Positions 1 to 7,261 of a DNA stretch of 51,734 nucleotides are shown piece by piece. This stretch comes from Porphyromonas circumdentaria (GTDB taxonomy: Bacteria > Bacteroidota > Bacteroidia > Bacteroidales > Porphyromonadaceae). Below the pieces are notes generated by a model. The model worked only from the letters and a program-made list of their open reading frames with translations. It did not search any database and was not told the origin of the DNA. The stretch covers positions 1-51,734 of the forward strand of contig NZ_FUXE01000017.1 of NCBI RefSeq assembly GCF_900167105.1. The letters are read 5' to 3'. A program made the translations under genes and the position numbers. Every line of letters begins with the position of its first letter. Position 1 is the stretch's first letter.

Positions 1-317
1 ATTTCAAGAGAATGGGATTGCTACATTCCATCACAACGGACAATGGTGCCGAGTTTATGGCTTTTTCTTCCATCGAAAGGGCACTCAAAATTCCCGTTTT
101 CTTTGCAAAACCCTATTGCTCAACCGACAAACCACACATAGAACATCTAAACAAACTAATAAGACAATATATACCGAAAGGAACCTCTTTCTCCGAAATA
201 TCGAAACTACAAATCAAAACAATACAAAGCCTGCTAAACAACAGACCCAGAAAAAAGCTAAACTTTCAATCTCCTATAAAAGCCCTTGACGTATATTTGC
301 AACAACGTTGCACTTGA
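1..317 (+). CDS. IS30-family transposase, C-terminal part (cut by left edge)
   Basis: The reading frame is open to the left edge, so only the last ~105 residues are seen. The segment SITTDNGAEF carries the second catalytic Asp of a DDE transposase. The stretch from PYCSTDKPHIEHLNKLIRQY to PKGTSF matches the usual IS30-family pattern, in which the catalytic Glu sits in the 'E-x-x-N-x-L-I-R-Q-Y' helix. It ends with a basic NNRPRKKLNF segment, as in IS30 relatives, and the frame is intact up to TGA at 315-317. A decayed relative of the same 3' end lies at about 3532-3681. Whether the element is complete cannot be judged because its 5' part is outside the window. Confidence 0.85.
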   Translation, partial: FKRMGLLHSITTDNGAEFMAFSSIERALKIPVFFAKPYCSTDKPHIEHLNKLIRQYIPKGTSFSEISKLQIKTIQSLLNNRPRKKLNFQSPIKALDVYLQQRCT

Positions 318-320
318 CTC

Positions 321-330
321 TGGAATCTGC
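321..330 (+). mobile_element. Probable right end of the IS30-type element
   Basis: The sequence TGGAATCTGC, a few bases after the transposase stop, is also present after the decayed copy (3672-3681). Similarity between the two copies stops just after it. This shared boundary is the best sequence-based estimate of the IS right end. The left inverted repeat is outside the window. Confidence 0.45.
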
Positions 331-355
331 ACGTTTAATTTGTTGCACCTCGCTA

Positions 356-385
356 TTGATTATATCAAATTATTTACTACCTTTG
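356..385 (+). promoter_or_regulatory. Promoter of tRNA-Gly
   Basis: TTG at 356-358 and TACCTTTG at 378-385, spaced by 19 bases, match the Bacteroidota primary sigma pattern (TTG ... TAnnTTTG). The mature tRNA begins 25 bases downstream. Confidence 0.7.
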
Positions 386-409
386 CAGTCGGATTTTGAA
401 AATATACCT

Positions 410-482
410 GCGGAAATAGCTCAGTTGGTAGAGCATAACCTTGCCAAGGTTAGGGTCGCGAGTTCGAGTCTCGTTTTCCGCT
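410..482 (+). tRNA. tRNA-Gly (anticodon GCC)
   Basis: A complete 73-base cloverleaf is visible. The 7-bp acceptor stem pairs GCGGAAA with TTTCCGC. The D arm is GCTC/GAGC, and the anticodon stem is TAACC/GGTTA with loop TTGCCAA and anticodon GCC at 443-445. The T arm carries TTCGAGT. The discriminator is U, usual for bacterial tRNA-Gly. CCA is not encoded (the next bases are CTC), so the tail must be added after transcription; the CCA-adding enzyme happens to be the next gene. Confidence 0.97.
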
Positions 483-493
483 CTCGGGTTTGG

Positions 494-528
494 CTCTCCT
501 ATCTTGCTTTAGATGGGGGAGTTTTTTT
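494..528 (+). terminator. Intrinsic terminator after tRNA-Gly
   Basis: An imperfect 11-bp stem (494-504 with 511-521, with G-U or mismatch positions) is followed directly by T7 at 522-528. Confidence 0.7.
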
Positions 529-608
529 ATGGAGTAAAGTAGGTTGAAACCCTTTTTATCGCAGAGGATGACGAAGAGCCTTAGACCCTCTCCGTAAAAG
601 GTTCTGTG

Positions 609-692
609 TAAACTCAAGTTTCCTCAGGTCTAAACTCAAGTTTGCATAGGTAGAAATGAAAGTTGGCACAGGAGGAAACTTTTTGTAGGTTT
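609..692. repeat. 22-bp tandem repeat, family B, locus 1
   Basis: About 3.8 units with 22-base period start at 609, 631, 653 and 675. The core is (T/G)AAACTCAAGTTT followed by a CATAGG/CACAGG-type end. Units 1 and 2 are closest to each other; units 3 and 4 have drifted. The same family occurs at 20866-20945, 37762-37856 and 46091-46182, always between genes. The rest of 529-741 shows no gene. Confidence 0.75.
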
Positions 693-741
693 CTGCGCAA
701 CTCTCACCAAGGTTACAGGAATAGATTCTGTAGGAAAACTC

Positions 742-749
742 TACCTTTG
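742..749 (+). promoter_or_regulatory. -7 box of the cca promoter
   Basis: TACCTTTG fits the Bacteroidota TAnnTTTG element, 34 bases before the cca start codon. No clear -33 TTG is seen. Confidence 0.55.
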
Positions 750-783
750 TCCCTTACTATATCTAATTTGTTCTCTCTAAAAT

Positions 784-2220
784 ATGTTCGATGAAAAAAG
801 CTTAGCAAAAGCCATTGATACTCCCCTCTTTCACATGATTGGCGAGGCTGCCGACGAATTGGGGGTCGAAGCCTACGTGGTAGGAGGCTATGTACGAGAT
901 CTTCTACTCCAACGCCCCTCTTACGATATAGATGTAGTCTCCGTAGGGCGAGGCATCGATCTGGCACGCGCTTTTGCTAAGAAGTGGGGCAGAGGAGCAC
1001 ACCTCTCTGTTTTTGCGAACTTCGGTACTGCTCAAGTAAAAAAGGGAGGGAAAGAGATCGAGTTTGTCGGGGCACGAAAGGAGAGCTACCGCAAGGATAG
1101 CCGTAAACCTATCGTCGAAGATGGTACTTTAGAGGAAGATCAAGAGCGAAGAGACTTTACCATCAACGCCATGGCCCTTTGCCTGAATAAAGAGCGTTAT
1201 GGCGAATTGGTCGATCCCTTCTATGGTCTGGAAGACCTCGAAGACTGTTTGCTGCGCACCCCGTTAGACCCCAATATTACTTTCAGCGACGACCCTTTGC
1301 GTATGCTACGTGCTATCCGCTTTGCTACACAGTTGGGCTTCTTTCTGCACGAAGAGACTTTCGAAGCTATCGAACATAATATAGAGCGCATTTCTATCGT
1401 TTCTGCGGAGCGTATCATGATAGAGCTAAATAAAATCATGGCATCGCCTCGTCCCTCGATAGGACTTGAACTGCTGGAGCAAACGGGACTTATGAAAATC
1501 ATTCTCCCAGAACTACTTGCCCTAAAGGGAGCAGAAACAAAAGATGGTATAGGACACAAAGACAACCTTACGCACACCTATCGAGTAGTTGATAATCTGG
1601 CGATGAAAAGCGATAAGTTATACTTGCGCTGGGCGGCTCTGCTGCACGACATTGCCAAACCCGTGACCAAACGTTTCGACAAGAAACTGGGATGGACTTT
1701 TCACAATCATAATATCGTGGGGGCAAAGATGGTACCTCGTCTATTCAAACGTCTCAAACTGCCGATGGACCATAACATGAAGTATGTTGCCAAGATGGTA
1801 GATCTCCATATGCGCCCCTCTACGCTGGTAGATGAGGGGGTTAGCGACTCTGCCGTACGCAGGTTGCTCTTCGAGGCTGGTGACGATATAGACGATTTGA
1901 TGCTACTGGTAGAGGCGGATATCACGAGCAAAAATCCGCAACGTGTGAAGCGTTATCTCGACAACTATGTTACGGTGCGTCGAAAGCTGAAAGAAATCGA
2001 GGAGAAAGACCGCATCCGCAACTTCCAACCCCCTATCTCGGGCGAGGAAATCATGGAGCTATTCTCCCTCCCGCCATCACGCATTGTAGGTACTCTCAAA
2101 GAATCCATAAAAAATGCCATACTCGATGGCGTTATTCCCAATGAATACGAAGCCGCCTATCAATATCTACAAGAAAAAGCAACCGCTATGGGATTGACCT
2201 GTAAGAATACCCAGAAGTGA
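784..2220 (+). CDS. cca: CCA-adding enzyme / tRNA nucleotidyltransferase
   Basis: Adds or repairs the 3' CCA tail of tRNAs in the cytoplasm, essential here if other tRNA genes also lack CCA. The N-terminal polymerase-beta-type head has the GGYVRD motif (residues 34-39) and the metal-binding DID (48-50). ERRDFTINAM (121-130) is the class II nucleotidyltransferase signature that discriminates nucleotides. PLRMLRAIRF (171-180) begins the RNA-binding neck. An HD phosphohydrolase-type domain follows, with HDIAKP at 288-293. The 478-residue length is normal for Bacteroidota Cca/PcnB-like enzymes with an HD domain. A CC-adding-only or poly(A) role cannot be excluded from sequence, but the cca assignment is preferred. 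Confidence 0.93.
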   Translation: MFDEKSLAKAIDTPLFHMIGEAADELGVEAYVVGGYVRDLLLQRPSYDIDVVSVGRGIDLARAFAKKWGRGAHLSVFANFGTAQVKKGGKEIEFVGARKESYRKDSRKPIVEDGTLEEDQERRDFTINAMALCLNKERYGELVDPFYGLEDLEDCLLRTPLDPNITFSDDPLRMLRAIRFATQLGFFLHEETFEAIEHNIERISIVSAERIMIELNKIMASPRPSIGLELLEQTGLMKIILPELLALKGAETKDGIGHKDNLTHTYRVVDNLAMKSDKLYLRWAALLHDIAKPVTKRFDKKLGWTFHNHNIVGAKMVPRLFKRLKLPMDHNMKYVAKMVDLHMRPSTLVDEGVSDSAVRRLLFEAGDDIDDLMLLVEADITSKNPQRVKRYLDNYVTVRRKLKEIEEKDRIRNFQPPISGEEIMELFSLPPSRIVGTLKESIKNAILDGVIPNEYEAAYQYLQEKATAMGLTCKNTQK

Positions 2221-2289
2221 GTAAAGCAAAGGAGCGTTTCGACAGTTATTGTATATTAGCCCTTTACAAATAGTATAATAAGAAAAGCT

Positions 2290-3408
2290 ATGAGACATAC
2301 AGAAGAACACAAACACATTGATTCTTGTAGCCATACCCATGAGCATGACACAAACGGGCATCATCACCATCAAAGCCATACCCATGAGCATGACACAAAT
2401 GGGCATCATCACCATCAAAGCCATACCCATGAGCATGACACACACGAGCATCACCACCAGCACGACTACACACATGAACACGATGCTCACGGGCACCACC
2501 ACCATGGGCATAGCCATATCTTAGGGCACCATCATCACGGAGCAGAGGGGAATATCAAAATGGCCTTTTGGCTCAATCTCTCTTTTGCTCTTTTTGAACT
2601 CATTGGCGGATTTTTTACCCAGAGTATTGCTATCCTCTCTGATGCTCTACACGATTTTGGCGATGCGCTATCGCTCGGAGTAGCTTGGTACTTACAGCGA
2701 TTGAGCAGCAAAGGGAGAGATGCCAAATTTAGTTACGGCTACAAACGCTTCTCCCTATTGGGCGCGCTTTTTATCTCTACCATTCTTTTGGTCGGGTCTA
2801 TATTCGTTATCTCGGCAGCTTTACAGAGGCTCTCCAATCCAGGAGAGCCTAAAGCAGGATGGATGCTTGTCATAGCTATTGTAGGGGTTGTTGTAAACGG
2901 GGTGGCAGCCTTACGGATTAGTAAAGGAAGTAGCTTTAATGAAAGGGCTGTTATGCTACATCTTTTGGAGGATGTATTGGGCTGGGTAGCAGTACTTGTG
3001 GTGAGTATCGTGATGAACTTTGTAAATGTACCTATCTTGGATCCTATCCTCTCGATAGCTATCTCTTGTTGGGTACTCTTCAATGTAGTGCGCACCCTCT
3101 TAGGTACATTTAAGGTACTGCTCCAGGGTGTGCCCTCCGATATCTCTCTGCACGATATAGAAGAGCGTGTTGCGGCGTTGCCCGAGGTGCTTTCGATGCA
3201 CGACTTGCATCTTTGGAGCGTGGACGGAGAGCTGCATGTACTTACCATTCACGTGGTTTATAATACCACGCAGTGTACGACAGCCGAAGAGATTTTGGCA
3301 CTTAAGGAACGTGTGCGTGAAGTTATCCGTTCCTGTGGTGTGCAACACGCTACTATAGAGATGGACTCGCCCGATACAGACTGTGGCATGACCTCTTGCT
3401 GTGAATAA
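2290..3408 (+). CDS. Zinc/cation efflux CDF transporter with long His-rich N-terminus
   Basis: Cation diffusion facilitator (CzcD/ZitB/ZnT type) expected to export Zn2+ or similar ions across the inner membrane by proton antiport. The first ~90 residues are dominated by His, built from repeats of SHTHEHDTNGHHHHQ. Six membrane segments follow, beginning at MAFWLNLSFALFELIGG. The site motif SDALHDFGDA in TM2 supplies the HxxxD metal ligands, and a second D-containing segment is LLEDVLG in TM5. The C-terminal cytoplasmic domain contains MHDLHLWSVDGELHVLTIHV, typical of CDF dimers. The His tract probably binds metal but is not needed for the family fold. It starts 69 bases after cca with no obvious promoter between them, so read-through is possible. 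Confidence 0.92.
   Translation: MRHTEEHKHIDSCSHTHEHDTNGHHHHQSHTHEHDTNGHHHHQSHTHEHDTHEHHHQHDYTHEHDAHGHHHHGHSHILGHHHHGAEGNIKMAFWLNLSFALFELIGGFFTQSIAILSDALHDFGDALSLGVAWYLQRLSSKGRDAKFSYGYKRFSLLGALFISTILLVGSIFVISAALQRLSNPGEPKAGWMLVIAIVGVVVNGVAALRISKGSSFNERAVMLHLLEDVLGWVAVLVVSIVMNFVNVPILDPILSIAISCWVLFNVVRTLLGTFKVLLQGVPSDISLHDIEERVAALPEVLSMHDLHLWSVDGELHVLTIHVVYNTTQCTTAEEILALKERVREVIRSCGVQHATIEMDSPDTDCGMTSCCE
2329..2460 (+). repeat. 45-bp coding minisatellite in the CDF gene
   Basis: Two nearly identical 45-base units (2329-2373 and 2374-2418, differing at one base) are followed by a degenerate third unit (2419-2460). Each encodes a 15-residue His-rich block. The near identity suggests recent expansion and possible copy-number variation in frame. 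Confidence 0.9.
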
Positions 3409-3531
3409 AGTTTATTAAGATGACGAATTCGCCCATTCTACCCCAAGAAGAGGAAGAAGCGTTTGCATTTGCTTCGCATCGTTTCAAAGCAAGTCACTAC
3501 GCGCTCGGACGTATTATCATGGAACTCTCTT

Positions 3532-3681
3532 CTTCGCACCTTTTCCGAAATATTGAAACTGCAAATCAAAACAATACAGAGCCTGTTAAACGACAGGCTC
3601 AGAAAAAAACTAAACTTTCAAGCCCCTATAGAACTCTTAATATATATATGCAACATCGTTGCACTTGATACTGGAATCTGC
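3532..3681 (+). pseudogene. Decayed 3' end of an IS30-type transposase
   Basis: From about 3545 to 3681 the DNA aligns with bases ~189-330 of the left-edge transposase, including the TGGAATCTGC end. The peptide FSEILKLQIKTIQSLLNDRL parallels FSEISKLQIKTIQSLLNNRP of the intact copy. A one-base deletion after the PI codons (about 3628-3635) moves the terminal residues into another frame. The 5' part of the gene is absent. The segment 3421-3531 before it is not recognisable as transposase or any other gene. Confidence 0.8.
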
Positions 3682-3682
3682 T

Positions 3683-3691
3683 CCCCCCCCC
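3683..3691. repeat. Poly-C tract (C9) upstream of the C10 peptidase promoter
   Basis: Nine C in a row lie at the IS remnant boundary, 17 bases before the -33 box at 3709. Tracts of this length can slip in replication. Confidence 0.8.
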
Positions 3692-3708
3692 TGAGCTTTG
3701 TGCTTATG

Positions 3709-3740
3709 TTTGGTTAATTCTCTTTTATAGTATATCTTTG
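3709..3740 (+). promoter_or_regulatory. Promoter of the C10 peptidase gene
   Basis: TTTG at 3709-3712 and TATCTTTG at 3733-3740, with 20 bases between them, match the Bacteroidota -33/-7 pattern. The start codon is 31 bases downstream. Confidence 0.7.
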
Positions 3741-3771
3741 CGAGATAAAGTAATAAAAATATATTTAAATT

Positions 3772-4995
3772 ATGGCATTCAAATTATTCTTAAAGATGTT
3801 CGCGCTACTGAGCATGGTAAGCGTATTTTCATGTGCGAAAAAAGATCCAACAGCTTCTTTTGAAAATCAAAAGAATGTAGACACCTCCATTGAGGAAAAT
3901 GCCCTTCAACTTTATACAGAACTCTACTCCTCCAAGATGAGACAAGGACAGCCTGTGAAGGTTAAGGATGTATCATTAATAGAAACTCTGAATTTTAGAA
4001 GTGAAGATTCAGACAAACCCAATGTGGATGTTTGTGTTGTGAACTTCCAAGATGATAAAGGATTTGTTATAATGACAAAGGGCGATGTCGAGACTCCTAT
4101 TGCGATTGTTGATGCGGGAAACTTCGAGCCTAAACGGGAGCAGCGTTTGACAATCGATTCTGTTCTGTGGGGGGTAATAGACCAATCTATTGTTGATATA
4201 ATGCTCAATTATGAAAAACAAAAAAAACATCAAATCTTTGTCAATAGAGGGTATAAAGTGGTTGAGTTAATTGAGCCGAAGTTAAAGACTGCGCTCAGAC
4301 AAAAAGGAGCCTACTTTTATCCTTATAGACCAGCCGATGTAGCGGGTTGTGTCCCAGTGGCACTCGCACAAATTCTGACTTACTACAAAACGATTACTTG
4401 GCCAATAAAAAACAGATTAATTAATTGGGCAAAAATTGAAGAAGAAAGCTACAGAAATGGAGGTGAAATGGGGAGCGACTCTCCCGAAGAAACGAGGACA
4501 GATCTAAATGAGGTTCTTTGGTGGATTGGATTAAATTCAGGAGCCCACTATGCTAAATATAAGACCTCGACTAATTCCTCTAGAGCACTAAAACTAATGA
4601 CTCGAAATGGCTTTATAGCGAATACAGGAATGTATGAATACACAGTAAATCAAGTTCGTAGTGGGCTATTAGAAAACAAATTGACATATATGCATGGAGC
4701 TCGTTCTGAAAGATATTTTATATTTCATAGCTGGAGTTGGCCTGATGGGGGGCATGCTTGGGTTGTTGATGGTTATGCCAAACTTAGGGATAAAGAAAAC
4801 AAAGAAACAGAAATGGTTCATATAAACTGGGGTTGGGGACCTATGTATTACAATGGCTACTTTAGAAGTAATGTTTTCAATCCCCACGACTCTGAAGCTA
4901 TCAGAATGAATGCTTTTAGAGATGGAAATACAAATAACGAGTATAAATATGGTATAGAAATGACTCATGTTTATCCTAGCAGTTTTGACAGATAA
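3772..4995 (+). CDS. C10 family (streptopain/PrtT-like) cysteine peptidase, lipoprotein
   Basis: Predicted exported papain-fold cysteine protease of MEROPS family C10. Residues 1-20 form a lipoprotein signal peptide (VFS before Cys21), so the enzyme should be lipid-anchored. A propeptide-like region includes DVCVVNFQDDKGFVIMTKGD (86-105), resembling the Spi/propeptide fold of this family. The catalytic Cys is C193 in AGCVPVALAQI. The catalytic His is H328 in GGHAWVVDGY. HINWGWG (350-356) supplies the conserved Trp/Asn region. All key residues are present, so activity is plausible. The gene is visibly richer in A/T than its neighbours, carries an unusually lysine- and asparagine-rich product, and follows IS debris, suggesting transfer. 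It lacks the C-terminal extensions of PrtT-type proteins. Confidence 0.88.
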   Translation: MAFKLFLKMFALLSMVSVFSCAKKDPTASFENQKNVDTSIEENALQLYTELYSSKMRQGQPVKVKDVSLIETLNFRSEDSDKPNVDVCVVNFQDDKGFVIMTKGDVETPIAIVDAGNFEPKREQRLTIDSVLWGVIDQSIVDIMLNYEKQKKHQIFVNRGYKVVELIEPKLKTALRQKGAYFYPYRPADVAGCVPVALAQILTYYKTITWPIKNRLINWAKIEEESYRNGGEMGSDSPEETRTDLNEVLWWIGLNSGAHYAKYKTSTNSSRALKLMTRNGFIANTGMYEYTVNQVRSGLLENKLTYMHGARSERYFIFHSWSWPDGGHAWVVDGYAKLRDKENKETEMVHINWGWGPMYYNGYFRSNVFNPHDSEAIRMNAFRDGNTNNEYKYGIEMTHVYPSSFDR

Positions 4996-5021
4996 CACAC
5001 GAAGATAAAAAACAACACATT

Positions 5022-5567
5022 ATGAAAAAGATTAGTATTCTCGCACTTTGCGTTTTTGGACTTTTGCTTCTCCTTTCTTGTAAACAGAAGTTTAACAAAG
5101 ATAGCGGACCACAAGACATTGCTTTACGGTTAATAAATGGAACTCCAGAAGTGCTCAATCTGAGTGAAGCCTACTTCTATTTTGAGAGAGAAAGTGACCA
5201 TCAACTATTTTTTGTAAACGTTAATCCTTCCTCTTCCCCTTCGCCAAAATCCGATAACGAAGTGCACCTTCTTTGGGGTAACGCACCCATAAGCAGGCCT
5301 TATGAGGCAATAGAAGACAAAATAGTAGCCCAACAGCCTTGGATGAGGGATCTGGAAATGGAGGGAATACTCCATATTGCATCAAAGGATAAAAAGGAGA
5401 TCGCTCAGATTAAAATGAGAATTAAGTTAGAAATACATAATCTCACAAGTCCAATAAAAGAAGTCGTTGCCCTCAAAGGTATTGCTTCTCTTCGGGAGAT
5501 TGAGGAAGGGGCGTTCCACTGTTACAATCCTAAAACTCTTAAGATAGACTTTATAAAAAACGAGTAA
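5022..5567 (+). CDS. Unknown lipoprotein next to the C10 peptidase
   Basis: No family recognised. Residues 1-19 form a hydrophobic signal with LLLLLSC, making Cys20 the probable lipid-modified residue. The ~160-residue remainder looks soluble and beta-rich, with mixed charge, few aromatics and no membrane segment. It starts 26 bases after the peptidase gene on the same strand, shares its A/T-rich composition, and has no promoter-like box of its own, so the two are probably co-transcribed. In Streptococcus and Bacteroides, C10 peptidases are often followed by small Spi-like inhibitors. This protein occupies that position but shows no clear Spi motif. An inhibitor or chaperone role is only a hypothesis. 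Confidence 0.7.
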   Translation: MKKISILALCVFGLLLLLSCKQKFNKDSGPQDIALRLINGTPEVLNLSEAYFYFERESDHQLFFVNVNPSSSPSPKSDNEVHLLWGNAPISRPYEAIEDKIVAQQPWMRDLEMEGILHIASKDKKEIAQIKMRIKLEIHNLTSPIKEVVALKGIASLREIEEGAFHCYNPKTLKIDFIKNE

Positions 5568-5629
5568 TCTGTTTCTTTGTAAAGAGGCTCTAAGAAAATA
5601 AATCGTTAGAATCTCTCTCCTCCTCCCCT

Positions 5630-5653
5630 CCCCCCCCCCCCCAAAAAAAAAAA
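5630..5653. repeat. C13-A11 homopolymer block
   Basis: Thirteen C (5630-5642) run directly into eleven A (5643-5653). Together with the hairpin at 5651-5696 this separates the protease island from the minus-strand yihY gene. It is slip-prone, and its exact length in the assembly may be unreliable. Confidence 0.85.
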
Positions 5654-5696
5654 CAACTCGCTGTTCCCTTACTTGAGAGGAGGCAGCGAGTTGTTT
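5651..5696 (-). terminator. Intrinsic terminator of the yihY-like gene
   Basis: A perfect 13-bp stem (5651-5663 with 5684-5696) lies below the stop of the minus-strand gene. On the minus strand it is followed by a T-run (complement of the A11 tract). It may also stop transcription coming from the lipoprotein gene. Confidence 0.85.
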
Positions 5697-5742
5697 ATTG
5701 CCCCTTTAGAGCACCGAGACGCGGGCGATGCCGTGCAGGCGG

Positions 5743-7146
5743 TTAGTTCCCGAGAGGTAAGTCTTTAAGTAACGTTTCTGCCGTAGTATCTTTCAGTCCG
5801 CTACGCGTGGCAAGAATAAGCTCCCATTCGGTAGCAAATCGCTGACGGTCTACTTTGAAATTTTCACTTCCTTTAGCATCCAACAGCCGTATGATGAATC
5901 CGACTGTTATTTTATCTGGGTCTATGGCAGGATAGTAGTAGCCTGTTTTCAAATCTTCGGGATAGTTAACCTCGATGATAATACCCAATTCGATGAGTTC
6001 TCTTATGATAATCATGGTAAGTCGGATGGGTATCTTGCAGGTATCGGCAATACTCTCTGCCGTGTGAGGCGTTAGATTAGAGATGTCTATAAAACGGTGA
6101 ACAATGTGACCTGCTACGAGTATGGTAAGAAAATCGTTGTATCTTCTCGACACAAGAGTCGCCTCCTTTTCGTAGTAAAACTTGTCCACATTCTGTATCG
6201 CATAGCAGAGCTTAGCACAAAAGAGTATAATGACCCACGTTAGCTGTATCCACAACAATAAGAGAGGAAATGCGGCGAAACTACCATATATAGAGTTGTA
6301 TTTCGAGATCCACATCATTCCATTGATATACATCATCTGGAAGGTTTGGAAAGCAACCCCCGCCAATATCCCAGACAGCAAGGCTGGGAAGAAGCGCACC
6401 TTAACGTTGGGCATCGCCATAAACATACCTACAAATGTAAATACGATAAGTATAAAAGGTATGAGGTGCAGTATCAGCTCGGCAATTGGACCTATAATCA
6501 CATAATCTTTGACGAAGCTATTTTTTATGGTGCTCATGGCAAGGGTCAATCCCGAAGATACCGTTATGATGATAGGCAACAGGAAGAGCATCGCAAAGTA
6601 GCTCATAATCTTCGCTTTGAGCGGGCGGCTCTGAGGCTTTTCCCAAATCTCATTAAAGGCACCCTCTATGGTAGAGAGTAGATTGAATACAGTATAACAA
6701 AGCAAAATCAACCCGAACCCGAGGAATATGCCACTACGTACCTGATCTAAGTAGTTGTCTACAAAGTCGAACGAATGGTTCAATTCTTCCCGATGAGAGG
6801 GGAAGTAGTCGAGTAGCGTCTTAAAGAAAATATCTTGGATGCCAAAGCCTTTGGCAATACCGAGCAGAACCGCAAGAAGAGGAACAATAGAGAGCACCGT
6901 ACTATAGGTAAGTGCCGATGCTTTTTGGGTTAGGTTCTCTGCCACGAAACCCTTAATGGCCATATAGATCGATTTGAGGGCATTGAGGTATATGCGATGG
7001 ATGCCTTTTACCTCATGCTCCCTGATATGCCACATATCTTTCGTTACAAAGAAGAAAAATCGATTAAAAAAATAGTTCCATTTACGGATAAAACGGCTTT
7101 TTTTCTTGCGAGTAACGGGTTGGGATTCTGTATTTTTTTTCTTCAT
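5743..7146 (-). CDS. YihY/BrkB family inner membrane protein
   Basis: Belongs to the YihY (formerly 'ribonuclease BN') family of inner membrane proteins of uncertain function; the RNase assignment is a historical error. About six hydrophobic segments lie between residues ~80 and 320, with the typical beginnings NLTQKASALTYSTVLSIVPLLAVLLG and WIQLTWVIILFCAKLCYAIQN. The last ~130 residues are soluble and resemble the winged-helix-like tail found in Bacteroidota members. An extended basic N-terminus (KKKNTESQPVTRKKKSR) precedes the membrane domain. The start at 7146 is the first ATG of the frame. It is transcribed alone, toward the terminator at 5651-5696. Confidence 0.88.
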   Translation of the reverse strand: MKKKNTESQPVTRKKKSRFIRKWNYFFNRFFFFVTKDMWHIREHEVKGIHRIYLNALKSIYMAIKGFVAENLTQKASALTYSTVLSIVPLLAVLLGIAKGFGIQDIFFKTLLDYFPSHREELNHSFDFVDNYLDQVRSGIFLGFGLILLCYTVFNLLSTIEGAFNEIWEKPQSRPLKAKIMSYFAMLFLLPIIITVSSGLTLAMSTIKNSFVKDYVIIGPIAELILHLIPFILIVFTFVGMFMAMPNVKVRFFPALLSGILAGVAFQTFQMMYINGMMWISKYNSIYGSFAAFPLLLLWIQLTWVIILFCAKLCYAIQNVDKFYYEKEATLVSRRYNDFLTILVAGHIVHRFIDISNLTPHTAESIADTCKIPIRLTMIIIRELIELGIIIEVNYPEDLKTGYYYPAIDPDKITVGFIIRLLDAKGSENFKVDRQRFATEWELILATRSGLKDTTAETLLKDLPLGN

Positions 7147-7236
7147 CGGGGTATGCTCTATGTTAGATTTCGTATCTATTTACTGTGTATGATGTAAGAG
7201 GATTCAACTTCTCTCTTATGCATGGAAAGGGAGCAG

Positions 7237-7261
7237 CTCCCCCTACCTATATCGGGGGGAG
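7237..7261 (-). terminator. Possible terminator of the cysS-pncA operon
   Basis: A 7-bp G/C-rich stem (7237-7243 with 7255-7261) with a 10-base loop abuts the pncA stop codon. The following T content is poor, so this is tentative. Confidence 0.35.

Noticed and set aside
308-547. Open frame of 79 codons overlapping the tRNA gene
   Set aside because: It reads through the tRNA-Gly cloverleaf and its terminator; no homology or start signal.
609-692. CRISPR-like appearance of the 22-bp and 21-bp arrays
   Set aside because: Units are contiguous with no unique spacers, and no cas genes are in the window.
2167-2517. Antisense frame rich in Met/Val opposite the His-rich repeat
   Set aside because: It mirrors the 45-bp repeat of the CDF gene (CAT/ATG codons) and has no independent support.
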